Assembly (NCBI GenBank): GCA_020632795.1
Contig: JACKEV010000006.1
Coordinates: forward strand, 926,501 to 990,500
Origin: Alphaproteobacteria bacterium
GTDB lineage: Bacteria; Myxococcota_A; UBA796; CAJQPC01
Reading direction: 5' to 3'
Length of the DNA stretch: 64,000 nucleotides
Position 1 is the first letter of the stretch; each line of letters begins with the position of its first letter. Both the position numbers and the translations under genes were made by a program. This document shows, piece after piece, positions 16,148-24,229 of this stretch. The notes under the pieces were generated by a model. It had not been told where the DNA came from. It ran no database searches and saw only the letters and a program-made list of their open reading frames with translations.

Positions 16148-17533
16148 TCAAGGAATCTCGATCGTCCAGGTCTCGTCCAGGAATACGTTCGGCCACGGGC
16201 CGGCGTAGCTGCCGTCGTAGCAGGCGTCCTGGGGACAGGAGCTGCCGCAGACGAGGTCGTTCAGCTGCTGCTGGTCGCTGGTGCCGAAGTGCAGGGTCAG
16301 CGGGGAGAGCTTCTTCTGGCAGGCGTTGATGTCGGTGGCGAGGATGCGGATCTGCTGGCCGGCGCGGGCCTCGAACTCCACCGGGGCGTGGGTGTCCTGG
16401 GTGCGGTTTGTGTCCTGGAGCACCGGCTCGCCGTCCAGCAGGACGGTGACGTCGTCGTCCACGGTCCAGTAGTCGAAGATCGAGCTGCCCCCGGAGATCA
16501 CGTAGCGGATGGGCTCCTCGGGGTCCCAGACCACCACGTCGACCTCGTCCTCGGCGGCGTTGCCGGCGCTGTCGAGGGCCCGCAGCGCGAGGGTCACCTC
16601 GCCCACCGGCAGCGTGTCGGTGTCCAGGGCCACGTTGCCCGCGCTGTCGGGGGTGCTGGTGCCCAGGAGCAGGCCGTTGGCGTACCAGGCGCAGAGCAGG
16701 TTCTCGGGCGGATCGGCGTCGTCGACCACCACGCCACGGAGCGATGCGGTCTCCCCCGCGAGCAGGTAGTTGCCCCAGTCGGGATCGGTGATCTCGACGC
16801 TGGGGGGCTCGATCCCCTCCCCCTCGACGTTGCCGAGCAGGCGCACGGCCACCACCGGCTCCAGCGGGTCGTTGGAGTGGATGAGCAGCTCCGCCCGGGC
16901 CTCCAGCGTGTCGGTGGGCTTGTAGGTGACGTCGATCGAGAAGCCCGCGCCCGGCGACATGCGGTGCGGCAGGCTCACCGAGGACGGCAGCGCGTATGTG
17001 AACGGGGCGGTGTCGCCGTCCAGCACGACGTCCCGGACCGAGAGCCAGCCCTGGCCGCGTGCGGCCAGGTCGACGGTGAGGGTGCGCTCGGCCGGCGGGG
17101 TGACATCGCCGAACCACAGCGTCTCGGGGTCCACGTCGATGCGGGGCTCGACGCCGTAGCCGATCAGGCCCAGGCGCCGGGTGGGCTGCTCGGGATCGTT
17201 GGTCTCCAGCTCCAGCTCGCCGAGATCCTGGCCCACGGCGTCGGGGGTGTAGCTGACCGACAGCGCTGCCCCCTCACCCGCCGCGATCTCGTCCGCCTCC
17301 AGATCGACGATCGCGAAGTCGGCGGAGGTGGCCTCGGTGAGGCGCGCGGCGTCGATCAGCAGCGGGGCCCGGCCGGCGTTCTCGACGCTGACGGTGAGGG
17401 TGACCCGGGTGCCGCGCACCACCTGCTCGAAGTCGAGGGTGTCGATGGGCAGGACCATCCGGGGGTGCTGCTCGTTCACCTGATACTCGGAGCAGGCCAG
17501 CAGGGCGAGCAGCGCGAGGGGTGAGCGAGGCAT
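16148..17533 (-). CDS. Lipoprotein with choice-of-anchor D (ASH-like) repeats
   Basis: The 461-residue protein begins with a short signal peptide ending LLACSEY, a good lipobox, so it should be lipid-anchored. Residues ~30-235 contain two immunoglobulin-like repeats with the choice-of-anchor D/ASH pattern (LDFEQVVRGTRVTLTV..., LWFGDVTPPAERTLTV..., each followed by HSNDP or TNDPEQP). A further Ig-like domain lies at ~245-345. The C-terminus has a Cys-rich end (CGSSCPQDACYDG) likely to form disulfides. Such proteins are surface or periplasmic and of unknown role. The start lies about 40 bases from the divergent gene at 17577. Confidence 0.75.
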   Translation of the reverse strand: MPRSPLALLALLACSEYQVNEQHPRMVLPIDTLDFEQVVRGTRVTLTVSVENAGRAPLLIDAARLTEATSADFAIVDLEADEIAAGEGAALSVSYTPDAVGQDLGELELETNDPEQPTRRLGLIGYGVEPRIDVDPETLWFGDVTPPAERTLTVDLAARGQGWLSVRDVVLDGDTAPFTYALPSSVSLPHRMSPGAGFSIDVTYKPTDTLEARAELLIHSNDPLEPVVAVRLLGNVEGEGIEPPSVEITDPDWGNYLLAGETASLRGVVVDDADPPENLLCAWYANGLLLGTSTPDSAGNVALDTDTLPVGEVTLALRALDSAGNAAEDEVDVVVWDPEEPIRYVISGGSSIFDYWTVDDDVTVLLDGEPVLQDTNRTQDTHAPVEFEARAGQQIRILATDINACQKKLSPLTLHFGTSDQQQLNDLVCGSSCPQDACYDGSYAGPWPNVFLDETWTIEIP

Positions 17534-17576
17534 GGGGCGGTCCGTCCGTTAGATGAGACACCTGACAGGAGCACAA

Positions 17577-18635
17577 TTGGCCCCAAGCACGGCCGACGTC
17601 AAGCAGAGGCTCTACCAGGCCGCCACCCGGCCCGAGCACCGCGCTGAGCTGACCCTGGCGGCCTCCCAGTGGTTCGAGGGCGAGCCGGATCCATCCGAGT
17701 GGTTGGATTTCTTGGATTTCTTTGCCTTGGAATGGGTCGACGCCCAGGGCTTCACCCTGCTGGAGCGTGAGCTGGGGGACCCATTGGACCCCGCGCTGCT
17801 TCGATGGCTGCTGGAGGTCCGCAGCGGCGTTTTCGTCATCGACGGCGAGGACGGCGGGGTGACCCGGGCGCGGGACGCGGCCACCGAGCAGCCGTTGGCC
17901 CTGCTCCTGCCCGAGCCGCAGCCCCGCCGCAGCGTGCTCGTAGGCCGCCTGCTGCCGGCCGAGGACGGGCGTTGGCGCCCCTCGGGGCAGCCCGACCTCT
18001 ACGATCCGATGAGCATGCTCTCCCGCCTGGGTGTGCTCCAGGCCTGGCAGGAGGGGCACCGCCGCGCGCTGGTGGAGCGGCTCGCCGAGCTGCGCGCGGC
18101 CTTCATCCGGCAGCGGGAGCAGCAGCGGGCCTTCGTGGTGTACTTCGGCACGGACATGCTGCTGTTCGACGACGGCGAGGCGCTGGCCGAGGCCTTCCGG
18201 CCGTTCATGGTGCACCTGCTCTTCGAGCACCGCCCGCCGTCACAGGGCGGACGCACCCTCGCCGAGCTGCGCGCTGAGGTGGAGGGCCTGGAGGTCCCCA
18301 GCATCGACGTGCGGCTGGGGGAGACGCTTGAGGGGGGCCACAGCGTCGGGGTCATCTTCGATCGGCTGGAGGGTCTGCACTTCCTGCCAGGACTCCTGGA
18401 GTTCATGTCATACATGAAGGGTGAATCCAATGATGCGGATATCATTGGATTATACGCCAATGATCCCGGCGTGACCGCGCTCCCCTTCCGACGCGCGGGA
18501 CAGGCGCAACGGCTGGCCGCCGCCCTTGGCGTCCCAGTGGCCCCCCTCGACGAGTTGATCCAGCGCATCAAACCCCCGCGCCGCCTCTCCCCCAGCCTGA
18601 TGCCCGGGTTCGAGGTGGCTGGAGGCGCGTACTGA
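17577..18635 (+). CDS. Hypothetical protein, family not recognised
   Basis: About 352 residues from a TTG start at 17577, chosen because AGGAG lies five bases upstream. An in-frame ATG at 17553 has no ribosome-binding site and leaves only 19 bases to the divergent gene. The N-terminal ~170 residues are acidic and aromatic-rich (WLDFLDFFALEW). A central helical region (~165-215) precedes an alpha/beta part that includes VVYFGTDMLLFDDGE. No signal peptide is seen. Codon choice shifts to AT-rich codons near 18,420-18,465, where a perfect hairpin is embedded in the coding region. Confidence 0.65.
   Translation: MAPSTADVKQRLYQAATRPEHRAELTLAASQWFEGEPDPSEWLDFLDFFALEWVDAQGFTLLERELGDPLDPALLRWLLEVRSGVFVIDGEDGGVTRARDAATEQPLALLLPEPQPRRSVLVGRLLPAEDGRWRPSGQPDLYDPMSMLSRLGVLQAWQEGHRRALVERLAELRAAFIRQREQQRAFVVYFGTDMLLFDDGEALAEAFRPFMVHLLFEHRPPSQGGRTLAELRAEVEGLEVPSIDVRLGETLEGGHSVGVIFDRLEGLHFLPGLLEFMSYMKGESNDADIIGLYANDPGVTALPFRRAGQAQRLAAALGVPVAPLDELIQRIKPPRRLSPSLMPGFEVAGGAY
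18424..18451. repeat. AT-rich 11-bp perfect inverted repeat inside a coding region
   Basis: AATCCAATGAT and ATCATTGGATT flank a six-base loop. A third copy of the core CCAATGAT follows at 18457-18464. The element lies in the reading frame of the gene spanning 17577-18635 and is clearly poorer in G+C than its surroundings. Confidence 0.7.
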
Positions 18636-18638
18636 GCG

Positions 18639-19781
18639 CTACTGCGGCGCCTTGCAGACCAGATCGCCGGCCTTGGGCTCGCAGACGTAGGCCCCGCGGG
18701 CGGCGACCAGGGCCTTGCCGGTGACCCGGGTGCCCCCGACGTAGGCGGTCACCTCGCAGATGCCGGCGGTGACGTTCCAGAGGTAGCACTGGTTCTCGCA
18801 GGCCTTGGGCTGCTGGTCGCGGCACTGGACCACCGGCTCGAAGGCGTCGCGGAAGACGAACTTCACCTTGTCCACCTCGAAGGCGCTCAGGCCCGCGCCG
18901 GAGTCGACGACCACCGGCTCCTTGGTGGGGTCGAGGTGGGCCGGCAGCGTGCTCTTGAACAGCACGCCCTTGGACACCGCCAGGTTGCCGGCGTTGGTGC
19001 CCGCGTCGGCGGGGTACTGGCTGTTGCCGGTCTCATCGGGCACGGCGAGCAGCAGGTAGCGGTGCAGCTCGGAGGTGGTGACGTGGCCATCGTCCGAGAA
19101 GTCCGCCCCGCCGGTGATGCCATCGATGAAGTGCTTCCCGAACGCGCCCTCGACGCCCGGCCGGGCGGCGGCGTTCGCGGAGAGGTAGAAGGTGCTGCCC
19201 GGCAGCGCAGGCCAGGAGGTGGCCGCCGGCCCCAGCAGAGCGATGCCGTTGAGGCTGCCGGCGTGGGCCGCGTCGGTGACGATGGCGTAGCTGCCGGCCT
19301 GCACGGAGCTCTGCAGCCAGCCGGCCAGCTCCCCCACCCCCAGCGCGCTGGCGGGCAGGTTGGCCTGATCGGAGTCGTAGAGCAGCAGGTAGGGGTCCTC
19401 GAAGTCCGCGCCCAGCCCCTGGCCCACGAAGTAGACCATCAGGAGGTCGTCATACCCGACCCGCTGGGCCAGATCGTCCTGGATGACCTTCCGCAGGCCC
19501 TCGCGGGTCGCGGCCGAGTCGGTGAGCAGCCGGACGTCGGTGAAGCCGGCCTCCTCCTTCAGGGCCAGAGCCACCCGGGAGGCTTCGCCGTGCGCGGAGG
19601 CCAGGTTCGCCTCGGCGGGCAGGGTCGGGTAGGTGCCGACGCCGATCACCACCGCGTAGAGGTTGGCCGGCACCGTGGCGTCCTGCGCGTGGGCCACGGC
19701 CCCCGTGGACGCCCAGAGCAGGCCAGCGGCGGTGAAGGTTCGAAGGGTGCGCAAGGGTGTCCTCCCAGAGCTTGGACGCAT
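18639..19781 (-). CDS. Exported caspase-fold (peptidase C14-like) protein lacking the catalytic dyad
   Basis: The 380-residue protein has a signal peptide ending near AVAHAQ (~residue 33) and a caspase-like domain to ~260. The fold markers are YAVVIGVGTY, an AGFTDVRLLTD strand and DDLLMVYF. The catalytic His position (usually GHG) reads VGQG with Q121. The catalytic Cys position (usually DACHAG) reads TDAAHAG with A172. Both active-site residues are therefore replaced and it is predicted to be a pseudo-protease. The C-terminal ~120 residues include a Cys-rich part (CENQCYLWNVTAGIC). The ATG at 19781 is used; a TTG lies just before it. It follows two genes on the same strand and is probably co-transcribed. 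Confidence 0.8.
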   Translation of the reverse strand: MRPSSGRTPLRTLRTFTAAGLLWASTGAVAHAQDATVPANLYAVVIGVGTYPTLPAEANLASAHGEASRVALALKEEAGFTDVRLLTDSAATREGLRKVIQDDLAQRVGYDDLLMVYFVGQGLGADFEDPYLLLYDSDQANLPASALGVGELAGWLQSSVQAGSYAIVTDAAHAGSLNGIALLGPAATSWPALPGSTFYLSANAAARPGVEGAFGKHFIDGITGGADFSDDGHVTTSELHRYLLLAVPDETGNSQYPADAGTNAGNLAVSKGVLFKSTLPAHLDPTKEPVVVDSGAGLSAFEVDKVKFVFRDAFEPVVQCRDQQPKACENQCYLWNVTAGICEVTAYVGGTRVTGKALVAARGAYVCEPKAGDLVCKAPQ

Positions 19782-19807
19782 CAAGAGTACCGCACGGCGG
19801 CGCGGGT

Positions 19808-20404
19808 CTACTCCCCCGGGTCGCCGCCACCCTCGGCCAGGCTCGCGAGATCCGCCTCCAGGGTGTCGAGCAGCTTGTCCACCCGGGCGATCTGCTCGGG
19901 GATGGGGTCGCCGTGGCCCGCCGCGCGGATCTCGTCGAGCAGGGTGCGCTGCTCGGCGATGGAGGCGGGGACGTCGAAGTCCTGATCGCGGCGCGACTCA
20001 CGGATGACCCGGCTCATCTCGCGGGTCCGGGTGGCCAGATCCTCGGCGCCCTGCTTGCCCAGCTCAAGCCCGAGGGCCTGCCAGGCAGGGCTGGCGGTGC
20101 GGCCGAACTGGGCGAAGGGCTGCGACCTGCGCTGGGCCTCAAGGTCCAGGAAGACCGAGGACTTTGGGCCCGGCGCGGGCGGGCCGTCCTCGGTCGCGCG
20201 GGCCTCCTTCTTGGGCTTGTCGCTGCGCTCAATGACGACGCCGCCGGTCTGGCCCGAGCCCTCCGCGCCGGAGCCGGAGCCCGACGCGGTGGTGGGGGCG
20301 GCGCCGACGCCGGTGGCGGTGGACTCGTCGGCGCTGGGGAAGAGCAGCACGGCCAGCCCGATGCCGCCGACCGCTGCGATCACGTAGAGGATGGTCTTGT
20401 TCAT
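19808..20404 (-). CDS. Membrane-anchored hypothetical protein
   Basis: A 198-residue protein with one N-terminal transmembrane helix (TILYVIAAVGGIGLAVLLF, residues ~4-22). A Gly/Ser/Thr-rich flexible linker (~25-60), a basic stretch and a charged helical C-terminal half follow. No family is recognised. It starts three bases after the thiolase stop and ends 27 bases before the pseudo-caspase gene, so the three probably form one operon. The topology suggests a periplasmic helical domain tethered to the inner membrane. Confidence 0.65.
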   Translation of the reverse strand: MNKTILYVIAAVGGIGLAVLLFPSADESTATGVGAAPTTASGSGSGAEGSGQTGGVVIERSDKPKKEARATEDGPPAPGPKSSVFLDLEAQRRSQPFAQFGRTASPAWQALGLELGKQGAEDLATRTREMSRVIRESRRDQDFDVPASIAEQRTLLDEIRAAGHGDPIPEQIARVDKLLDTLEADLASLAEGGGDPGE

Positions 20405-20407
20405 GGC

Positions 20408-21664
20408 TCAGCCACAGTTGCGGTAGACGCCGACGACGGTGGTCTTGTCGTCGCCGCCCATGTTGGCGGTCAAGCCGATGGCGGGGATCGAGGGGATCTG
20501 GTAGTCCCCGCAGAGGCCCTTCATCTGGCGATAGATCTCGACGACCTGCTTGACGCCGGTGGCGCCGACCGGGTGGCCGAAGCCGACCAGCCCGCCGCCG
20601 GTGTTGACCGGGATGCGGCCGTCGATATCGGTGGCGCCCTGCTCCAGCAGAGCGCCGCCCTGGCCGGCTGCGGCGAAGCCCAGGGCCTCGTACATCATCA
20701 GCTCGGTGATGGTGAAGCAGTCGTGGACCTCGGCGACCTGGACGTCGTCGGGGCCGACGCCCGAAGCTGCGTAGGCCTTGGCGACCGCGCTCTCGGTGTT
20801 GCCCAGGCGGATGGGGTCGCCGTCGGTGAACAGGGACGCGGTGCTGTGCCCAACGCCTGCGATCTCGATGGTGTCGGCGAGGGCGCGGCCGAGCTTCTCC
20901 AGACCCCGCTCGGAGGCCAGCAGCATGGCCGAGGCGCCGTCGGAGACCTGGGAGCAGTCCGAGACCTTGAGGAAGGCCTGGAAGTCCTCGTTGCTGAGGA
21001 AGGCGGGGTTGCGGTCGCTGGCCTCGGACGCCTGCTCCAGGGTCATCTTGCGGGCGTGCATGTGGGCGAGCGGGTTGCGGTTGGCGTTGGCGTAGGCCTT
21101 GACCGCGGCGCGGCCGATGGTCTCCTCGGAGGTGCCGTACGCCTCGCGGTAGTGCCTGGTGCGGCGGGCGAACAGCGCCGGGAAGGTGAAGTCGTCGATG
21201 GAGCGCTGGCGCTCATAGTCCGCCGCGCGGGCCAGATAGTCGCCGCCGATGCGGGCGGACACGGTGGTCTGGACCTCCACGCCCGCGATCAGGACGACGT
21301 CAGCGCCGGCGCGGATCGCGTCGATCCCGCAGAGCATGGCCAGGCCGCCGGACGCGCAGGCGCCCTCGACCCGCATGATGGGCTTGCCGGCCAGCGCGGG
21401 GTGGACGCCTGCCAGGGCCGCGCCAAGGTGGCCCTGGTTGACGAACAGCTCGCCCACGAAGTTGCCGATGTAGGCCTTGTCGACGAGCGCGAGGTCAGCC
21501 CCGGTCTGCTCGGCGGCGCCGTTGACCGCCGTGGTCAGGTGCTGCCGGAGGGAGGGGTTCTCGCGCTTCCCGAAGTCGGGGTGGCGCTTCCAGATGAAGT
21601 CGGGGTGCCCCTTTCCGATGAAGGTGGTGTTCGACCCTCCGACGACGAAGACACGACGGCTCAT
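20408..21664 (-). CDS. Thiolase-family acetyl-CoA acyltransferase, SCP-x type
   Basis: The 418-residue protein is a thiolase-fold enzyme. The nucleophilic Cys is in EGACASGG, the EVHDCFT motif is typical of the SCP-x/lipid-transfer thiolase group, and GHPVGATG supplies the second active-site His. The usual C-terminal CxGG is replaced by a TANMGGDDK segment, as in SCP-x thiolases, which often lack the second cysteine. These enzymes cleave or form beta-ketoacyl-CoA thioesters in fatty-acid or sterol side-chain metabolism. The ATG at 21664 has GGAG six bases upstream. Confidence 0.87.
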   Translation of the reverse strand: MSRRVFVVGGSNTTFIGKGHPDFIWKRHPDFGKRENPSLRQHLTTAVNGAAEQTGADLALVDKAYIGNFVGELFVNQGHLGAALAGVHPALAGKPIMRVEGACASGGLAMLCGIDAIRAGADVVLIAGVEVQTTVSARIGGDYLARAADYERQRSIDDFTFPALFARRTRHYREAYGTSEETIGRAAVKAYANANRNPLAHMHARKMTLEQASEASDRNPAFLSNEDFQAFLKVSDCSQVSDGASAMLLASERGLEKLGRALADTIEIAGVGHSTASLFTDGDPIRLGNTESAVAKAYAASGVGPDDVQVAEVHDCFTITELMMYEALGFAAAGQGGALLEQGATDIDGRIPVNTGGGLVGFGHPVGATGVKQVVEIYRQMKGLCGDYQIPSIPAIGLTANMGGDDKTTVVGVYRNCG

Positions 21665-21764
21665 GGATGCTCCCGTGGGGCGATGACACCTCGCCCTTCA
21701 TGGAGCTTCCCTTAACGCCTCCGCGTGGGTGGGGCCCTTCGTCGACGGTGCGCGGATCCGGCCT

Positions 21765-22022
21765 TCAGGCGGTCTGGGCCACCCGACGCTCGCGGAGGAT
21801 CCGCTCGATCTCCGGGTGAACCTGATACAGGGTGATGACCGTCCCGAAGGTGTTCTTCCACTGACGGACACGCTCGCGGCTGACGCCGAACTCATCCGCG
21901 ATGGCCTGACCGCTCTCGTTGGCGGCGAGCGCCTGGAGCAGACGGCGGAACCGACTACGACCATAGGTGCGGATGAAGTTTCTCGCGACTCGCTCGCGGC
22001 TCTTGGCAGATGAGACCGCCAT
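21765..22022 (-). CDS. Small helix-turn-helix DNA-binding protein
   Basis: The 85-residue protein starts at the ATG at 22020-22022, with GGAGG seven bases upstream. Longer readings from 22133 lack such support. The central helix-turn-helix (QAIADEFGVSRERVRQWKNTFG, split across residues ~41-62) strongly resembles region 4.2 of sigma-70 factors, without the other sigma regions. The N-terminus is basic. It is probably a small transcription regulator. A near-consensus promoter and a 16-bp palindrome lie in its long leader, which suggests autoregulation. Confidence 0.75.
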   Translation of the reverse strand: MAVSSAKSRERVARNFIRTYGRSRFRRLLQALAANESGQAIADEFGVSRERVRQWKNTFGTVITLYQVHPEIERILRERRVAQTA

Positions 22023-22073
22023 TTTGCGCCTCCCAGGCAGAATGATCGGCTGGTGCCCGGCAGCCCGAGATCC

Positions 22074-22089
22074 CCGGATCGCGATCCGG
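22074..22089. promoter_or_regulatory. 16-bp perfect palindrome in the leader of the HTH gene
   Basis: CCGGATCGCGATCCGG is fully self-complementary. It lies between the predicted transcription start (about 22125 on the minus strand) and the ATG at 22022. It could be an operator or an RNA hairpin. Confidence 0.5.
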
Positions 22090-22131
22090 AAGGGCACTTC
22101 CAATTCCATTGGTCCGCGAGGACCTGCACCC

Positions 22132-22159
22132 ATCTTAGCACTCGTTGTTGACGTGTCAA
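22132..22159 (-). promoter_or_regulatory. Predicted strong promoter of the small HTH gene
   Basis: On the minus strand a perfect -35 TTGACA (22154-22159) and a -10 TAAGAT (22132-22137) are 16 bases apart. The -35 lies in an inverted repeat TTGAC-GT-GTCAA (22148-22159) placed between this gene and the divergent queuosine-salvage gene. A regulator bound there could affect both. Confidence 0.6.
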
Positions 22160-22186
22160 TCCGTTCATGTGCCCCGCGGAGATCCC

Positions 22187-23155
22187 ATGATCCTCCACCA
22201 GTGTGCCCGCCTCACCGATCGGGCTGAGCTTGTCCGTTTTCGCGACATTTCCACTCAAAGCAATGAAATTACATTCGATCTGAATCTACTTCACATCCCC
22301 GGATGGGACGACGCAGACATGTACCAGGGCCCGCCGGAGCGTGTCGTGGCCTGGCTGCTGGTCTACAACGCGGTCAATTTCTGCTACTGGCCTGATCGTG
22401 GGCGATCGCGGTGGTGGGTCCGGATCGGGGATCGCGCGGTGGGCCAGGACGACGAAGCGCTTGGTGTCATGGCCGCTTTCGGCGCCGCGATGGACGCCGG
22501 GGAGGCGCTGTGGGACGGCGCGCGTCTGGCGGCGATGACCCTGGACGAGCTGGCCGGGATCCTGGCACCAGCCCCTGGAGCGGAGCCCCTCCCCTTGATG
22601 CCGGAGCGTCTGGTCGGGATCCGGGAGATGGGGCGGGCGTTCCAGGAGCATGGCGGCGCGCTGGGCCTGATCGAGGCGGCCTGCGGCTCCGCGATCCGGC
22701 TCGCCCGGCTGCTGGCCCGGGTCTCCCCGAGCTGGGAGGACGCCCGGGTGCTGCGCGGGGAGCGCGTGCGCTTCCTCAAGCGGGCCCAGCTCTGCGCCGC
22801 GATGATCCACGGCCGCTTCGCCGGCCGGGGCCCGGGGGCCTTCGGGGACGTGGACAAGCTCACCGTGTTCGCGGACTATCGGCTGCCCCAGGTGCTGCGT
22901 GCGATCGGGATGATGCAGCTCGACCCGGGCCTGGCCGCGCGGATCGAGCGGGGGGAGGAGCTGGTCGAGGGCAGCGTCGAGGAGGTGGAGATCCGGGCGG
23001 TGACCGTGCACGCCGGGGAGCGCCTCCGCCAGGCCCTGTTGCCGCAGATGCCCGGCCTGACGGCGTTGCAGGTGGACCACCTGCTGTGGCGCACCGGGGT
23101 GCAGCTCCAGGACGAGCTGCCGCCGTTCCACCGCTGCCGGACGACCGCCTATTGA
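22187..23155 (+). CDS. Queuosine salvage protein (queuosine 5'-phosphate N-glycosylase family, DUF2419)
   Basis: The 322-residue protein carries the marks of the Qng1/DUF2419 family: VNFCYWPD near residue ~58, FADYRLPQVLR, then ALQVDHLLWRTGV and the C-terminal PPFHRCRTTAY. The family releases the base queuine from queuosine 5'-phosphate so that it can be reused in tRNA modification. The ATG at 22187 has GGAG six bases upstream; an earlier ATG at 22145 lacks one. The first ~100 bases of the gene are noticeably richer in A+T. The last seven bases overlap the convergent ygfZ-like gene. No other queuosine gene is in the window. Confidence 0.88.
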   Translation: MILHQCARLTDRAELVRFRDISTQSNEITFDLNLLHIPGWDDADMYQGPPERVVAWLLVYNAVNFCYWPDRGRSRWWVRIGDRAVGQDDEALGVMAAFGAAMDAGEALWDGARLAAMTLDELAGILAPAPGAEPLPLMPERLVGIREMGRAFQEHGGALGLIEAACGSAIRLARLLARVSPSWEDARVLRGERVRFLKRAQLCAAMIHGRFAGRGPGAFGDVDKLTVFADYRLPQVLRAIGMMQLDPGLAARIERGEELVEGSVEEVEIRAVTVHAGERLRQALLPQMPGLTALQVDHLLWRTGVQLQDELPPFHRCRTTAY

Positions 23156-24174
23156 CCCCGGACCGTCGCGCTCCAGGCGCGCTCGCCCTCGGTGAGGTGG
23201 AGCGTCGTGCCCGGATCGCAGGCGGCGATGCGCAGGATCGCGAGGCCCAGCTCCCGGTCGTCGACCCGAACGGCTGAGGTCACGGTGCCGACCTCCTTGC
23301 CCTCGTGCTGCACGCTGGCGCCCACCGCGCCGGGCCCGTCGATCTCCAGGGTGACGAGCTTGCGGGTCAGGCGGCCCATGGTCTCCATCCGGTTGATGAC
23401 CTCCTGGCCGATGTAGCAGCCCTTCGTGAAGCTCACGAGACGCTGGACCAGCCCGATCTCGTGGATGAAGGCGCGATCCCCCATGTCCACCGGCCAGCGC
23501 GGCCGGCCGGCGTCCACCCGCAGGGCCTCGAAGGCGTCAATGCCCGCGGGTGCTGCCCCCGCGGCCAGCGCCGCCGACCGCACCTCTGCCCAGGCGTCCG
23601 GCGGCAGGAGCAGGTCGACGCCCCCCAGGCCGAGCCGGTCGTTGCGGAGCACATGGCCGCCGCGCCAGGCGGCCTGATCCGGGGCGGGCTCCGGGGCGCC
23701 GATCGCGGCGCACACCGCCTGCGATCCAGGGCCTTGCAGGCTCAGGACCGCCAGCTCCTCGCTGCGATCCGTCAGCTCGATGGGGTCCATGATGATGTAT
23801 ATGTCGAGCCGCTCGAAGAGCCACTCGGCCTCGCTGCCGTCGGCCACCAGCAGCAGCGCGTCGTCGGCCAGCAGCCAGGCGTCGGCCACGCCCTGCATGC
23901 GGCCCTTGCGGTCGGTGATCGCGCAGTGGCGGCCCTCGCCGGGCGCGAGATCGCGGATGTTGTTGGTGAGCTGGCTGTTCCCGAAGCGGCGGGTGTCCTG
24001 GCCCACGAGCGTCAGCACGCCGTGGTGGGAGAGGTCGAACAGACCGCAGCCGGCGCGGGTGGCGTCGACCTCTGCCTGGACGGGGCCGAAGCGGGCGGGG
24101 ACGCGGCCGTCGCCCCAGTCGACCAGGGGAACGTTGGCGTCTGCGTAGGACGCGATGAGGGGGCTCTGTCGCAT
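23149..24174 (-). CDS. ygfZ: YgfZ/GcvT-like folate-binding protein
   Basis: A 341-residue member of the GcvT-fold family with the diagnostic KGCYIGQEVINRM motif, which carries the conserved YgfZ cysteine. YgfZ proteins bind tetrahydrofolate and assist iron-sulfur cluster enzymes. The N-terminal part resembles aminomethyltransferase (GLFDLSHHGVLTLVGQD). The ATG at 24174 is preferred over 24204 because GGAG precedes it by about seven bases. That ribosome-binding site directly abuts a perfect 10-bp hairpin (24185-24214). It is the last gene of a minus-strand run that starts near 26,932. Confidence 0.87.
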   Translation of the reverse strand: MRQSPLIASYADANVPLVDWGDGRVPARFGPVQAEVDATRAGCGLFDLSHHGVLTLVGQDTRRFGNSQLTNNIRDLAPGEGRHCAITDRKGRMQGVADAWLLADDALLLVADGSEAEWLFERLDIYIIMDPIELTDRSEELAVLSLQGPGSQAVCAAIGAPEPAPDQAAWRGGHVLRNDRLGLGGVDLLLPPDAWAEVRSAALAAGAAPAGIDAFEALRVDAGRPRWPVDMGDRAFIHEIGLVQRLVSFTKGCYIGQEVINRMETMGRLTRKLVTLEIDGPGAVGASVQHEGKEVGTVTSAVRVDDRELGLAILRIAACDPGTTLHLTEGERAWSATVRGQ

Positions 24175-24184
24175 GGGTACGCTC

Positions 24185-24214
24185 CACAGGTCGGCGCTCT
24201 TCAACCGACCTGTG
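24185..24214 (-). terminator. Perfect 10-bp hairpin adjoining the ygfZ ribosome-binding site
   Basis: CACAGGTCGG and CCGACCTGTG flank a ten-base loop. In the minus-strand transcript the 3' arm ends on the first G of the GGAG site used by ygfZ. It may act as a terminator for the upstream lipoprotein gene or as a translational control element. There is no U-run, so the terminator role is uncertain. Confidence 0.5.
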
Positions 24215-24229
24215 CGTCTCTTACGCTGC

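Noticed and set aside
19757..21715. A 652-codon plus-strand frame opposite the thiolase.
   Set aside because: The thiolase on the minus strand has all the catalytic motifs; the antisense frame has none.
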